Source: an uncultured Clostridia bacterium (lineage in GTDB: Bacteria > Bacillota > Clostridia > Christensenellales > CAG-314). From it: a stretch of 64,000 nt of DNA. A program made the translations under genes and the position numbers. Positions 44,499 through 52,715 of this stretch are shown one piece after another. How positions within the stretch are numbered: position 1 is the first letter of the stretch; each line of letters starts with the position of its first letter. The notes beneath the pieces are model-generated. The model was given only the letters and a program-made list of their open reading frames with translations, did no database searches and was not told the origin of the DNA. The stretch covers positions 56,141-120,140 of the forward strand of contig CAMRUG010000004.1 of the NCBI GenBank assembly GCA_947053925.1, in the 5' to 3' direction.

Positions 44499-45460
44499 AA
44501 AAAATAGGAGTACTTACAAGCGGCGGCGATTCTCAGGGAATGAACGCGGCAATATACGCTGTAGTAAGGTACGGTCTTGAACACGGGCTGGAAGTTTACG
44601 GAATACAAAGCGGCTATCAGGGGCTTATCGACGGCAAGGTAGAAAAAATGACCGCATCGAGCGTAGAAAATATCATTCATCGCGGCGGCACGGTTTTGCA
44701 GACTGCGCGTTGTCCTGCTATGAAAACGGAAGACGGACAGAAAAAAGCCGTAAATACCCTAAAACGCCACGGAATAGAAGGGCTTGTAGTTATCGGAGGA
44801 GACGGAAGTTTTAACGGCGCAAAGGTATTGTCTACCAAATACGGCATCAAGACAATCGGCATTCCGGGGACGATTGATAACGACTTGGCATATACCGATT
44901 TTACTTTGGGATTTGACAGTGCAACGAGCGTTGTAATCAATTCGGTACAGATGCTGCGCGATACAATGGCGTGCAACGGACGTACCTGCGTTGTGGAAGT
45001 AATGGGACGTAACTGCGGAGATATTGCAATGTATGCGGCATTGACAAGCGGTGCGGAAATTGTAATTGTTCCCGAAATCGGATACGATTTAGACGGCATT
45101 GTAGCAAGGCTGACTGCAAATGCCAAATCAGGCAAAATGGATAATATTATTTTGGTGGCGGAAGGCGTTTGTTCTGCCGAACAGGTTGCCGCAGATATTA
45201 AAGAGCGTATGGATATCAACATCCGTTCGGTCGCTCTCGGTCATATCCAACGCGGCGGAAACGCAACTTTCCAAGACAGACTGTTGGGCGTCCGTATGGG
45301 TGCGCGTGCTGTCGAATTGCTTGTTCAGGGCAAGACGGACCGTGTAATCGGTATCCGTAATAACGCTATTATCGACGAAGATATAGTCGAGGCGCTTGCT
45401 AAGGTCAAGCAAATAGACAAAAGCGTTTACGACCTTGCAAATAAACTTGTCGAGTATTAA
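44495..45460 (+). CDS. pfkA: ATP-dependent 6-phosphofructokinase
   Basis: Commits fructose 6-phosphate to glycolysis. GGDGSFNGA (ATP-type Gly), PGTIDND, VVEVMGRNCGD and LGHIQRGG are canonical. 321 residues, the bacterial length. It is the second phosphofructokinase in this window. The other (17906) has PPi-type motifs. AAGGAG lies inside the end of the GH20 gene. Confidence 0.97.
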   Translation: MKKIGVLTSGGDSQGMNAAIYAVVRYGLEHGLEVYGIQSGYQGLIDGKVEKMTASSVENIIHRGGTVLQTARCPAMKTEDGQKKAVNTLKRHGIEGLVVIGGDGSFNGAKVLSTKYGIKTIGIPGTIDNDLAYTDFTLGFDSATSVVINSVQMLRDTMACNGRTCVVEVMGRNCGDIAMYAALTSGAEIVIVPEIGYDLDGIVARLTANAKSGKMDNIILVAEGVCSAEQVAADIKERMDINIRSVALGHIQRGGNATFQDRLLGVRMGARAVELLVQGKTDRVIGIRNNAIIDEDIVEALAKVKQIDKSVYDLANKLVEY

Positions 45461-45484
45461 GATTTTATTTTTCTAGTTTTAATA

Positions 45485-45528
45485 AAAAAAACGCTTTTCT
45501 GGAAATAGACAGGGAAGCGTTTTTTTTT
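45485..45528. terminator. Bidirectional terminator after pfkA
   Basis: AAAACGCTTTTCTG pairs with CAGGGAAGCGTTTT, flanked by A and T tracts. Confidence 0.85.
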
Positions 45529-45585
45529 GCAGTTTGTTAACTAATATGTCTTAATTGTATTGTAAAAAACGGATACACTTTTGTA

Positions 45586-45957
45586 TTACGAATGACCCAA
45601 ATGTTTTTCTACCATTAAAAGCGTTTCGTTGTCAGGCAAATCGATTTGTCTGGCAAATTCGGCAAGTTCTACAACCCGCTGTTCTACAAGTTGCTGCTTT
45701 TTGCGGTATAGGTCGCTTCCCAAATCGCAGACGAAACAGCCTTTGCCTTGTATCGTATATATGTAACCGTCTTTTTCCAGCATTTCGTAAGCGGTTTTAA
45801 CGGGAATAACGCTTATTTCGAGTTCGCGCGCTATAACCCTGATAGAGGGCAGACATTCGTTCGCGGCAAGTTTGCCTTTGAGTATTTGCGAAACTATTTC
45901 GGAATACAGTTGTTCGTATATCGGTGTTTCGCTTCGTTGTTGTATTATCAGTTTCAT
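45586..45957 (-). CDS. GntR-family regulator, YtrA subfamily
   Basis: 123 residues: N-terminal winged helix (IYEQLYSEIVSQILKGKLAA, LPSIRVIARELEIS, AYEMLEKDGYIYTIQGKGCF) and the very short C-terminal dimerisation tail of the YtrA subfamily, which controls ABC exporters. It is the last gene of the three-gene minus-strand operon, 4 bases after the permease. The palindrome TGTGTA...TACACA in the operon promoter (47469-47493) is a likely operator. Confidence 0.9.
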   Translation of the reverse strand: MKLIIQQRSETPIYEQLYSEIVSQILKGKLAANECLPSIRVIARELEISVIPVKTAYEMLEKDGYIYTIQGKGCFVCDLGSDLYRKKQQLVEQRVVELAEFARQIDLPDNETLLMVEKHLGHS

Positions 45958-45961
45958 CGTA

Positions 45962-46612
45962 TTACAAATTTACTTTTTCAAATTTTTTAATTGCGGTTTT
46001 ATTTGCTAACAGCGTTGACAGCGTATATATTATAACGCCTGCAAGTAAAACTGTCAATCTTGCCCACAGGTAGTTAACGTCGTAACCGTCGAGCGATTTT
46101 GTTAAAGCAGGAATAAGTTGTACAAGCAATTCAAATACGCCGTATGTCAGCACAAACGTAATCAAGCCGAGAATAAGCGTTACGCCGTATTTGTATCCGG
46201 TTTTAAAATAGCGCGGAATTACGACTAAATTGAACATTGCTAGGGCAATCAGAGCAACTCCGAAAAAAGTCAAGTTTGCGTCTAATCCTACAAAATTAGC
46301 GCCGTTAGGGTTCAGGAGTTTTGACGGGTAAGCTAGTATTGCGGATACCGCCAAATTAAGCATTTGACAGAGCACGATAACAAGAGTAGTGGAGGATACT
46401 ATATCCGAGCGTTTGACGGGCAGTATTGCGGAAAACTCTTGCGAACGGTTTTCGTTTACAAACTGAAAATATAGCATAATGTGCATTATGCTGTAACCGG
46501 TGCCGACAATATACGGGTAGTTCGGTATAATTATCATAGCGCCCAGCAGCGCAAAAAGGTAAAGCGCGCGCGGCATATTCAGCCGCAGTTCTTTTTTAAA
46601 CAGTTTTAGCAT
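45962..46612 (-). CDS. ABC-2 type exporter permease
   Basis: Six hydrophobic helices in 216 residues, with the amphipathic N-terminal MLKLFKKELRL typical of ABC-2 permeases. Overlaps the ATPase gene by 7 bases. The substrate is unknown. YtrA-type systems often respond to cell-envelope antibiotics. Confidence 0.85.
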   Translation of the reverse strand: MLKLFKKELRLNMPRALYLFALLGAMIIIPNYPYIVGTGYSIMHIMLYFQFVNENRSQEFSAILPVKRSDIVSSTTLVIVLCQMLNLAVSAILAYPSKLLNPNGANFVGLDANLTFFGVALIALAMFNLVVIPRYFKTGYKYGVTLILGLITFVLTYGVFELLVQLIPALTKSLDGYDVNYLWARLTVLLAGVIIYTLSTLLANKTAIKKFEKVNL

Positions 46613-47451
46613 TTTGCATTTACCTCCTTGTTGTAATAAATCATAATGTCGTCGATCGTCGGTTTTTCTGTCAAAAATTTGTCTGACGATTGTATTTTAT
46701 CTCTCTTTATTAAAGCGGTGTAACCGAAAGCGTGTTCTTTAAAGGCTATCACGCGGCTTTTGAGTTCGTCGGTTAATTCTTCGCCTTTAATAAGGCAATG
46801 ACTTTCCAAGAGCTCGTCCTTGCCTTCTTCAAGCAATATTTTGCCGTTTTTTATAAACAGTACATAGTCGGCGCATTTTTCTAAGTCGTTTGTTATGTGG
46901 GTAGAAAATAAGATACTTTTGTCTCCTTGCTGAACAATATCGCGGAACACGTCCAACAGTTCGTCGCGGGCAATAGGGTCCAGTCCGCTTGTCGGTTCGT
47001 CAAATATAAACAGTTTAGCATTGTGGCTCATTGCAAGCGACAAAGCAAACTTTACTTTCATTCCGGCAGAAAGTTCTTTTACGCGTTTGTTTACGTCAAG
47101 ATTGAATTCTTTAAGGTAACGCGCAAAGTCCTCGTTTGACCATTCGTCGAAAAACGTTTTGTAAACCGCTATAATATCGGTAAGTTTTTTGTTGCGGTAG
47201 TACTCGAAGGTGCCGCTGCTGAAACTTATCAACTTTTTGCACTCCGTTTCGTTTTCGGCAATTTCCCTGCCCATAACGGTTATTTTGCCAGAATCGGGCA
47301 AGACGCTGCCCATTATACATTTTAAGGTAGTTGTTTTTCCTGCGCCGTTTTGTCCAATGAAGCCGACTATCGCTCCTGCGGGTATTTCAAACGAAACATT
47401 GTCCAGTTTAAATCCCGAAAAAGTTTTGCATAGATTTTCTACTTTTAACAT
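46606..47451 (-). CDS. ABC exporter ATP-binding protein
   Basis: Walker A GFIGQNGAGKTTTLKCIMG, signature VKELSAGMKVKFALSLAM (LSAGM variant of LSGGQ, seen in exporters), Walker B LFIFDEPTSGLDP and H-loop FSTHITNDLE are present, so it should be active. First gene of the operon ATPase-permease-GntR. Confidence 0.92.
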   Translation of the reverse strand: MLKVENLCKTFSGFKLDNVSFEIPAGAIVGFIGQNGAGKTTTLKCIMGSVLPDSGKITVMGREIAENETECKKLISFSSGTFEYYRNKKLTDIIAVYKTFFDEWSNEDFARYLKEFNLDVNKRVKELSAGMKVKFALSLAMSHNAKLFIFDEPTSGLDPIARDELLDVFRDIVQQGDKSILFSTHITNDLEKCADYVLFIKNGKILLEEGKDELLESHCLIKGEELTDELKSRVIAFKEHAFGYTALIKRDKIQSSDKFLTEKPTIDDIMIYYNKEVNAKC

Positions 47452-47468
47452 TGTTGCTCCTTATGCCA

Positions 47469-47493
47469 ACTGTGTATTTTTAATATACACAGT
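47469..47493. promoter_or_regulatory. Operator ACTGTGTAT-N7-ATACACAGT
   Basis: Perfect 9-base inverted repeat whose edge overlaps the -10 box of the minus-strand ABC/GntR operon. It matches the TGTNTA/TANACA style of GntR-family sites. Confidence 0.75.
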
Positions 47494-47519
47494 ATAACGC
47501 CCTCTTGTTGCCTTGTCAA
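47491..47519 (-). promoter_or_regulatory. Promoter of the ABC/GntR operon
   Basis: On the minus strand: TTGACA (plus 47514-47519), 17-base spacer, TATACT (plus 47491-47496). Confidence 0.85.
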
Positions 47520-47969
47520 TAGTTTTTTATAAATTTTTGACAACAAAAGTGCCGTCAATAAAATTTAAGTAAAATTATTTTGTTCAAGCGTTTTTCAATA
47601 AAACAAATAAAGAGTGCGATACAAATCAAATAGTTAATTTTTACTTAAAACGGTAAATAGCGTCGTTAAACTCCGGTTTTGTAGTTTCATTTAAAAACAA
47701 ATAGATTGATGTGTCAAAATTTTTATTCTTATTCGATAGGAGATAATTGTGTTAGACATATTGGCAAAATACGGTGAACACGGCAATAAATGTGTCAAAT
47801 CGCAGTTATTTGTATAATAGAAATATAAAAATAAATTTTTGGGGAAAATTTACAAAAATGTCGGGTGTATTTTGAAAATTTATTGTTGAACGCTCGGCAG
47901 TTGCTAAATTTATTATAAAACTTTATGTGTCGATAAAAATAAAATATAATCACAAACCGTAAAATTTAA
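47520..47969. other. AT-rich intergenic region without a recognised gene
   Basis: About 450 bases between divergent operons. No frame has a start with a ribosome binding site, and I saw no clear RNA structure. Confidence 0.4.
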
Positions 47970-47998
47970 TTGCCTATATTGCGGTAGTGTGTTAAAAT
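47970..47998 (+). promoter_or_regulatory. Promoter of the FMN riboswitch-ribU unit
   Basis: TTGCCT, 17-base spacer ending GTGTGT, TAAAAT. Confidence 0.7.
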
Positions 47999-48016
47999 AG
48001 ATTCATAAAAAATACA

Positions 48017-48136
48017 TATTCTTTGGGGCGTGGTGCAAATCCACACCGATAGTTAAAGCCTATGAACGTAGCATTTGCTGCGCCGAGCGGGTGAAATTCC
48101 CGAGCCGACGGTAACAGTCCGGATGAGAAAAGAATT
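48017..48136 (+). ncRNA. FMN riboswitch (RFN element)
   Basis: The conserved core is readable: ATTCTTT...GGGGCGTGGTGCAAATCC, ACACCGAT, a variable arm, then GCCGAGCGGGTGAAATTCCC, GAGCCGACGGTAACAGTCC, GGATGAGA, and AAAGAAT closing the P1 stem. It sits upstream of the riboflavin transporter gene and is followed by a terminator, so FMN binding should stop transcription. Confidence 0.95.
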
Positions 48137-48168
48137 GTCAACTATATTTGTAATGTAGTTTTGCGCGC

Positions 48169-48196
48169 TCTCAGAGGATTTTCTCTGAGATTTTTT
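48169..48196 (+). terminator. FMN riboswitch terminator
   Basis: CTCAGAG/CTCTGAG hairpin followed by TTTTTT, 30 bases after the aptamer. About 200 bases of further leader precede ribU. Confidence 0.85.
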
Positions 48197-48403
48197 ATTG
48201 CAATTTTTACAGCGTATAGCGCAAAACGGCAAAATTTACAAAGTTATTTTGGAACGCCAAAACGGATTACGGTATCGAATGCTGTCAAATCAGAGCGGTA
48301 TTTGTATAACCGAGCAACGGCGAACGTTAAAAAACTTGTATAATTTTGTTTAAACGTTAAATTACGGTTGACGTATTGCCTTTTCAAAGAGAAGGAGAAA
48401 AAT

Positions 48404-49333
48404 ATGAAAAAAGATGCAACAAAACAAGACCAAACTGCAAGCGTTGACGCTTCCGTAACAGAAAAAGACGCAGAACTAAAAGCAGGAACATTGTCCGACG
48501 GCGAGATTGCACAAGCAGACAGTGTAAATACTGAAACTTCTGCCGAACAGGTAAAGAAAAGACCTAAAATCAAGTTTTTTTCCGCGGGCAATATAGCGGT
48601 TATGGCAATACTGACTGCAATTTCGTTTATATTGTATATGTTTGTAAAATTTCCGCTGCCGTTTATGTTTCCGGGTTGGCTCGATATGCAAATATCCGAT
48701 CTTCCTGCGCTGTTGGGCGGTTTTGCTTTAGGACCTGTTGCCGGCTGTATCATAATTATTATTAAATGTTGTTTAAAAATGCCGTTTTCGGGTACTATGT
48801 GCGTAGGCGAGTTGGCTGATATTATCGTAGGTATTGCTTTTGTTCTGCCGGCGTCCTTATTTTACAGAAAATACAAAACGCGTAAAAGCGCGTTAATAGG
48901 GCTATGCATCGGTTCGGCAAGCGCAATTGTATGTTCCGTACTTGCAAACTGGCTTATACTTATTCCGTTTTATGCGTCAGTAATGTTCGGCGGCGGCGAT
49001 TATGCCGCGGGTCTTGCAAAGATTGTAAATATGGTGTCGTCATTATACAGCAAAGTTACTGTGGACAATTTTTACGCTTATTATTTGCCTTTAGCGGTTG
49101 CGCCTTTTAACGCATTGCGCTGTATTGTGTGCGCATTGATAACTTACTTTACTTATAAGCCGCTATCTAAGGCATTGCATTGGGAAATCAAACGTAAACC
49201 CAAGTCCGACAGCAGTAAAGCAACTGCCGATACTGCCGTTAATACGCAAGAAGCGACAGCCGCCGACACGGTCGGCAATACCGTTGCAGACGAAGAAACG
49301 GACGGACAAAATATATCCGAAACCGTCGAATAA
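48404..49333 (+). CDS. ribU: Riboflavin ECF transporter S component RibU
   Basis: Substrate-binding membrane subunit that imports riboflavin together with a shared energising module (EcfA/A'/T, not in this window). Six hydrophobic helices occupy about residues 65-265, with the family motif FPGWLDMQISDLPALLGGF and KCCLKMPFSGTMCVGELAD. Both ends carry long polar extensions (about 60 residues N-terminal, 50 C-terminal, rich in Thr, Ala, Asp and Glu) that are absent from typical RibU. The ATG at 48404 follows AAGGAG. The FMN riboswitch upstream confirms the substrate. Confidence 0.93.
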   Translation: MKKDATKQDQTASVDASVTEKDAELKAGTLSDGEIAQADSVNTETSAEQVKKRPKIKFFSAGNIAVMAILTAISFILYMFVKFPLPFMFPGWLDMQISDLPALLGGFALGPVAGCIIIIIKCCLKMPFSGTMCVGELADIIVGIAFVLPASLFYRKYKTRKSALIGLCIGSASAIVCSVLANWLILIPFYASVMFGGGDYAAGLAKIVNMVSSLYSKVTVDNFYAYYLPLAVAPFNALRCIVCALITYFTYKPLSKALHWEIKRKPKSDSSKATADTAVNTQEATAADTVGNTVADEETDGQNISETVE

Positions 49334-49407
49334 CGCGATGACCGAAAATTAAAATAATTGTTGGTTATTTATCTGAACAAAAAGACTCATTGTCTTTATT
49401 TCTCTTC

Positions 49408-49451
49408 AAACGCAAACGTCGGTGCTTTACTGTATCGGCGTTTGTGTTTTT
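49408..49451 (+). terminator. Terminator after ribU
   Basis: ACGCAAACGTCG pairs with CGGCGTTTGTGT, followed by Ts. Confidence 0.75.
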
Positions 49452-49821
49452 GCCGTATAAAAATAAGTCAAATAGTGCCGACCGCTTAAAAAGGTTTATA
49501 ATAACGGTGTTTTATATTCGAGCGAAGTAAAAAAGCCTATTAAAAAAAGAGAATTGCAAAACAGAATTGACGTAAATCAAAAAAAACAAACGTTAAAAAG
49601 CGGTTGCGGTGTAACCGACGCGAATAATCAAAACGTAACGGCAGGTGTAACTCTGGCAAGTAAGACGGTACTACAAGATAGCGCAATCCGCAATCGTTAG
49701 TAGTAAAACTTGACAGTGTTGTTACTTGTAATTTACAAGAGTACTAAAAAATACAGTTGCTTTTATGACAGCAAGTATAAAACCGTACGTTCAAACCGAA
49801 TAAGGAGTGCTTTTATATCAC
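49452..49821. other. Intergenic region without a recognised gene
   Basis: About 370 bases between the ribU terminator and the tsaE promoter. No supported reading frame or RNA element. Confidence 0.4.
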
Positions 49822-49850
49822 TTGCAATGCTGCGTATTTTGGGGTATAAT
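49822..49850 (+). promoter_or_regulatory. Promoter of tsaE-tsaB
   Basis: TTGCAA, 17-base spacer ending GGGG, TATAAT (49845-49850). The tsaE ATG is only 7 bases further on, at the expected transcription start. Confidence 0.85.
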
Positions 49851-49857
49851 AATTGTT

Positions 49858-50277
49858 ATGTTAAAAACTTTTGTAAGCACTTCCGTTTTAGAAACGGAAC
49901 AAATAGCCGAAGAATTTGCGCGCGGTCTCACGGGCGGAGAAACGGTACTGTTAAACGGCGAAATGGGCGCTGGCAAAACTCATTTTACCAAGGGTATTGC
50001 CAAAGGACTGGATATTGCCGACGTTATAACAAGTCCTACGTTTACGTTGCACAATATTTATTACGGCAGACTGACTTTAAATCATTTCGATTTTTACAGG
50101 ATAGAAGATTTCTCCGAAGCGGAAATGCTGGGGCTGGACGAATTTTTTTACGATAAGCGCGGTGTGTCGGTGATAGAGTGGAGTGAGAACATAAAACCGT
50201 TGATACCCGCAAATCACATAGTAGTAACAATCGAAAAACTCTCAGACTTACAGCGTAAAATAACATTAAACGGATAG
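49858..50277 (+). CDS. tsaE: tRNA threonylcarbamoyladenosine biosynthesis ATPase TsaE
   Basis: ATPase needed for t6A37 modification of ANN-decoding tRNAs, acting with TsaB and TsaD. Walker A GEMGAGKTHFTKGIAKGL, SPTFTLHNIY and HFDFYRIED are the family motifs. 139 residues. The ATG at 49858 has no ribosome binding site and lies at the predicted transcription start, so the mRNA is probably leaderless. An upstream GTG in frame at 49807 would lie before the promoter. tsaB follows 3 bases later. Confidence 0.93.
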   Translation: MLKTFVSTSVLETEQIAEEFARGLTGGETVLLNGEMGAGKTHFTKGIAKGLDIADVITSPTFTLHNIYYGRLTLNHFDFYRIEDFSEAEMLGLDEFFYDKRGVSVIEWSENIKPLIPANHIVVTIEKLSDLQRKITLNG

Positions 50278-50280
50278 ACT

Positions 50281-50862
50281 ATGAAAGTTCTTTATATAGA
50301 TACCACAACTGCCGATTTGGTAGTAGCAGTAATAGAACAGAATAAAATAACAGACGTAAGTCAACGCGCTATGGGCGTAAAACACAGCGAAACTTTGTGT
50401 AACAAAGTGGCGGAAGCGCTTGCAGAAGCAGGCGTCGGGTTCGATTGTTTTGACGCCTATGCTTGCGCCTTAGGACCGGGAAGTTTTACGGGTATACGGA
50501 TAGGCATTTCTACCATAAAAGGCTACTGTACGGCAATAGAACGCCCCTATATCGAAGTAAATTCTCTCGAAGCGATAGCAAGGTCTGCTTTTTGCGGTAA
50601 AATCGGGCGCGCGGTAATAGACGCAGGCAACGGCTATTACTACTTTGACGGCAACGTTACTTTGCCTTACGTGATACCGTATGACGACGTTACGGCAGTA
50701 AATGCCGGAAGCGCTTCGGGCGCGTGCGACTATCTTGACGGCGCGGTGGAAATAATATGTCAAAAATACGCTGATAACGATTTTAGCAAAACTCTTTCGC
50801 CGATATATATCCGTAAATCACAGGCAGAAATCACCCGTGAAAATTTGCTTAAAAACAAGTAA
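50281..50862 (+). CDS. tsaB: tRNA threonylcarbamoyladenosine biosynthesis protein TsaB
   Basis: Pseudo-kinase-fold partner of TsaD. LYIDTTTADLVVAVIE, KHSETLCNKV and ALGPGSFTGIRIGISTIKG are the conserved N-terminal motifs. At 193 residues it is a little short at the C-terminus. tsaD, often next in the operon, is not in this window. Confidence 0.93.
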   Translation: MKVLYIDTTTADLVVAVIEQNKITDVSQRAMGVKHSETLCNKVAEALAEAGVGFDCFDAYACALGPGSFTGIRIGISTIKGYCTAIERPYIEVNSLEAIARSAFCGKIGRAVIDAGNGYYYFDGNVTLPYVIPYDDVTAVNAGSASGACDYLDGAVEIICQKYADNDFSKTLSPIYIRKSQAEITRENLLKNK

Positions 50863-51148
50863 AACAAATCGTTTGATTGTAAAAAACATTTGCACGCTAA
50901 AACGATAGAACCGCCTTTGCTCTTTAATCTTTTTACGGATATTAGTGTACAAAGGGTCGTTACCGAGTTGGAGTTTTAGTAGCAGTACTGTGCGGCACGG
51001 TTTGTATATATTTAATTGACTCAATTGAAATGTTTGCTATTTAATTTGTCTGTATAAATTGTTGTTATTTTAGACAACCGAAAGACAGTAATAAATAAAT
51101 TCTGCCTAAATAAATCGGGTATAGTTTCAAGATAAAAATAAAGTAAAA
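50863..51148. other. Intergenic region after tsaB
   Basis: No gene, terminator or RNA that I can support. Confidence 0.4.
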
Positions 51149-51177
51149 TTAACTGTTTGATACTTTGCCGGTATAAT
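51149..51177 (+). promoter_or_regulatory. Promoter of rimI
   Basis: TTAACT, 17-base spacer, TATAAT (51172-51177). The leader contains an ACTCC/GGAGT hairpin. Confidence 0.65.
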
Positions 51178-51263
51178 TACAGAAACGCACTCCGCTGTTT
51201 GGAGTTAACGCAATTAACATAATAACGGCAGAGCGGTTTGAAACAAATAAAAGGATATAGTGT

Positions 51264-51719
51264 ATGATAGAAAAAATCACTTTCAGTATGCAGAATATTT
51301 TTCAGCTTGCAGATATTGAAAAAGAGTGTTTCGGCAAGGACGCTTGGACGATAAACAATTTGCGCGCCGAGTTCTGCAACGAGTTTTCTCATTTTTTTGC
51401 CGCAACTTTCAACGGGAAAATAGTAGGGTATGTATGCGTGCGTTTAATGTACGAAGAAGCCCAGATATGCAATATATGCGTTGCAAACAAATACCGCCGT
51501 CAAGGCTATGCAAGCAAACTGTTAGAACAGGTTGCGGTATTCGCCGCGGAAAACGGTTGCGAGCGGTGCGAACTCGAGGTGAACGTAGCCAATACTCCGG
51601 CAGTAGAACTGTACAAAAAATGCGGATACGATATTGCAGGCACGCGACCTAACTTTTACCGCCGAACCCGTTACAGTACGCGCGACGCTTACACAATGGT
51701 GCTTCAACTAAGCAAATAG
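51264..51719 (+). CDS. rimI: RimI-like GNAT N-acetyltransferase
   Basis: Acetylates protein N-termini (ribosomal protein S18 in E. coli). The acetyl-CoA motif is KYRRQGYASKLLEQV, preceded by AQICNICV and followed by ELEVNVANTPAVELYKKCGY, which is the RimI order. Position after tsaE-tsaB is the common clostridial order, although here it has its own promoter. Confidence 0.88.
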   Translation: MIEKITFSMQNIFQLADIEKECFGKDAWTINNLRAEFCNEFSHFFAATFNGKIVGYVCVRLMYEEAQICNICVANKYRRQGYASKLLEQVAVFAAENGCERCELEVNVANTPAVELYKKCGYDIAGTRPNFYRRTRYSTRDAYTMVLQLSK

Positions 51720-51749
51720 TCGCGTTTGCAGAATACTATTACAGACATA

Positions 51750-51795
51750 ATACCCTGTTTTGTACCAAAAAAGGTCAAAACAGGGTAGTTTTTTT
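51750..51795 (+). terminator. Terminator after rimI
   Basis: TACCCTGTTTTGTACC pairs with GGTCAAAACAGGGTA, followed by seven Ts. Confidence 0.9.
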
Positions 51796-52004
51796 GACTT
51801 TTATATTAAACTTTAAATGTAAAATGGAATGTGTTTTGTTTTATAGGTTAGTTTCTTTTAAATGCTATTGTTTTTTAGCGATTTGCCGCAATTTGTTTCG
51901 GTATTTAGTTCGCAGTTTTAGATACCGTTTTTTTTTGTTTAATATAAAAAGTTTTTGTCGAATGGTGGCACAATGATAAATTTTTTTTCATACAATAACA
52001 TACG

Positions 52005-52715
52005 GTGAAAACATATTACGAACAACTGGGCTCAACGGGAAGTCCGATAATATACTTGCACGGTTGGGGATGCGACGGTAGCATCTTTAAACCTATTGTC
52101 AAAAGGCTAAGGCAATTTAACAACTATTTGATAGACTTTGCAGGTTTCGGTCAAAGCGAACAGCCGCCTTTTGACGGTTGGAGCGTTGCCGATTATGCAA
52201 ATCAAGTGATAGATTTTTTAGCAGAACAGGGTATCGGTTCGGCAACGTTTGTCGGGCACAGTTTCGGATGCCGCGTTGCAATGGTAGTTGCCGCTACACG
52301 TCCCGAACTGGTCGAACGTATGATTCTTGTTGCGCCTGCAGGTTTAAGACGGTTTTCACTGGCGCGGTGGATAAAAGTTAAAGTGTATAAATTACGCAAA
52401 AAAACAGGGCGTTTGCCGTCAAAACAAAGCGGTAGTGAGGATTACAAAAATTGTAGCGACGGTATGAAAAACACTTTTGTCAAGGTCGTCAATCAGGATT
52501 TATCCGACTTCGCCAAACGCGTCAAGTGTCAAACTTTGATAGTAAACGGCAGAACCGATACCGCAACGCCTTTAAAACACGCCAAACGTTTGCATAGGCT
52601 TATTAAAAACAGCGAATTGGTAGAGATTACGGGAGACCATTTTGCCTTCTTTTATTCGCCGCAGGCTTTTGCGCAAACAATACAACTGTTTGTAGAACAG
52701 GAGAGAACGTTATGA
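52005..52715 (+). CDS. Alpha/beta hydrolase, first gene of a cell-wall cluster
   Basis: Soluble hydrolase with the nucleophile elbow VGHSFGCR, oxyanion HGWGCDGS, acid NGRTDTATP and catalytic His in GDHFAFF. 236 residues. The GTG start at 52005 has no ribosome binding site and lies 9 bases after a TACAAT -10-like box, so it may also be leaderless. Its ATGA end overlaps the MurF-like gene. Substrate unknown. Context suggests a lipid or cell-wall related ester or amide. Confidence 0.82.
   Translation: MKTYYEQLGSTGSPIIYLHGWGCDGSIFKPIVKRLRQFNNYLIDFAGFGQSEQPPFDGWSVADYANQVIDFLAEQGIGSATFVGHSFGCRVAMVVAATRPELVERMILVAPAGLRRFSLARWIKVKVYKLRKKTGRLPSKQSGSEDYKNCSDGMKNTFVKVVNQDLSDFAKRVKCQTLIVNGRTDTATPLKHAKRLHRLIKNSELVEITGDHFAFFYSPQAFAQTIQLFVEQERTL

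Noticed and set aside
51794..51976. Short hydrophobic reading frame of 60 codons after rimI
   Set aside because: It begins inside the rimI terminator, has no ribosome binding site and is made of AT-rich codons that look like intergenic DNA.
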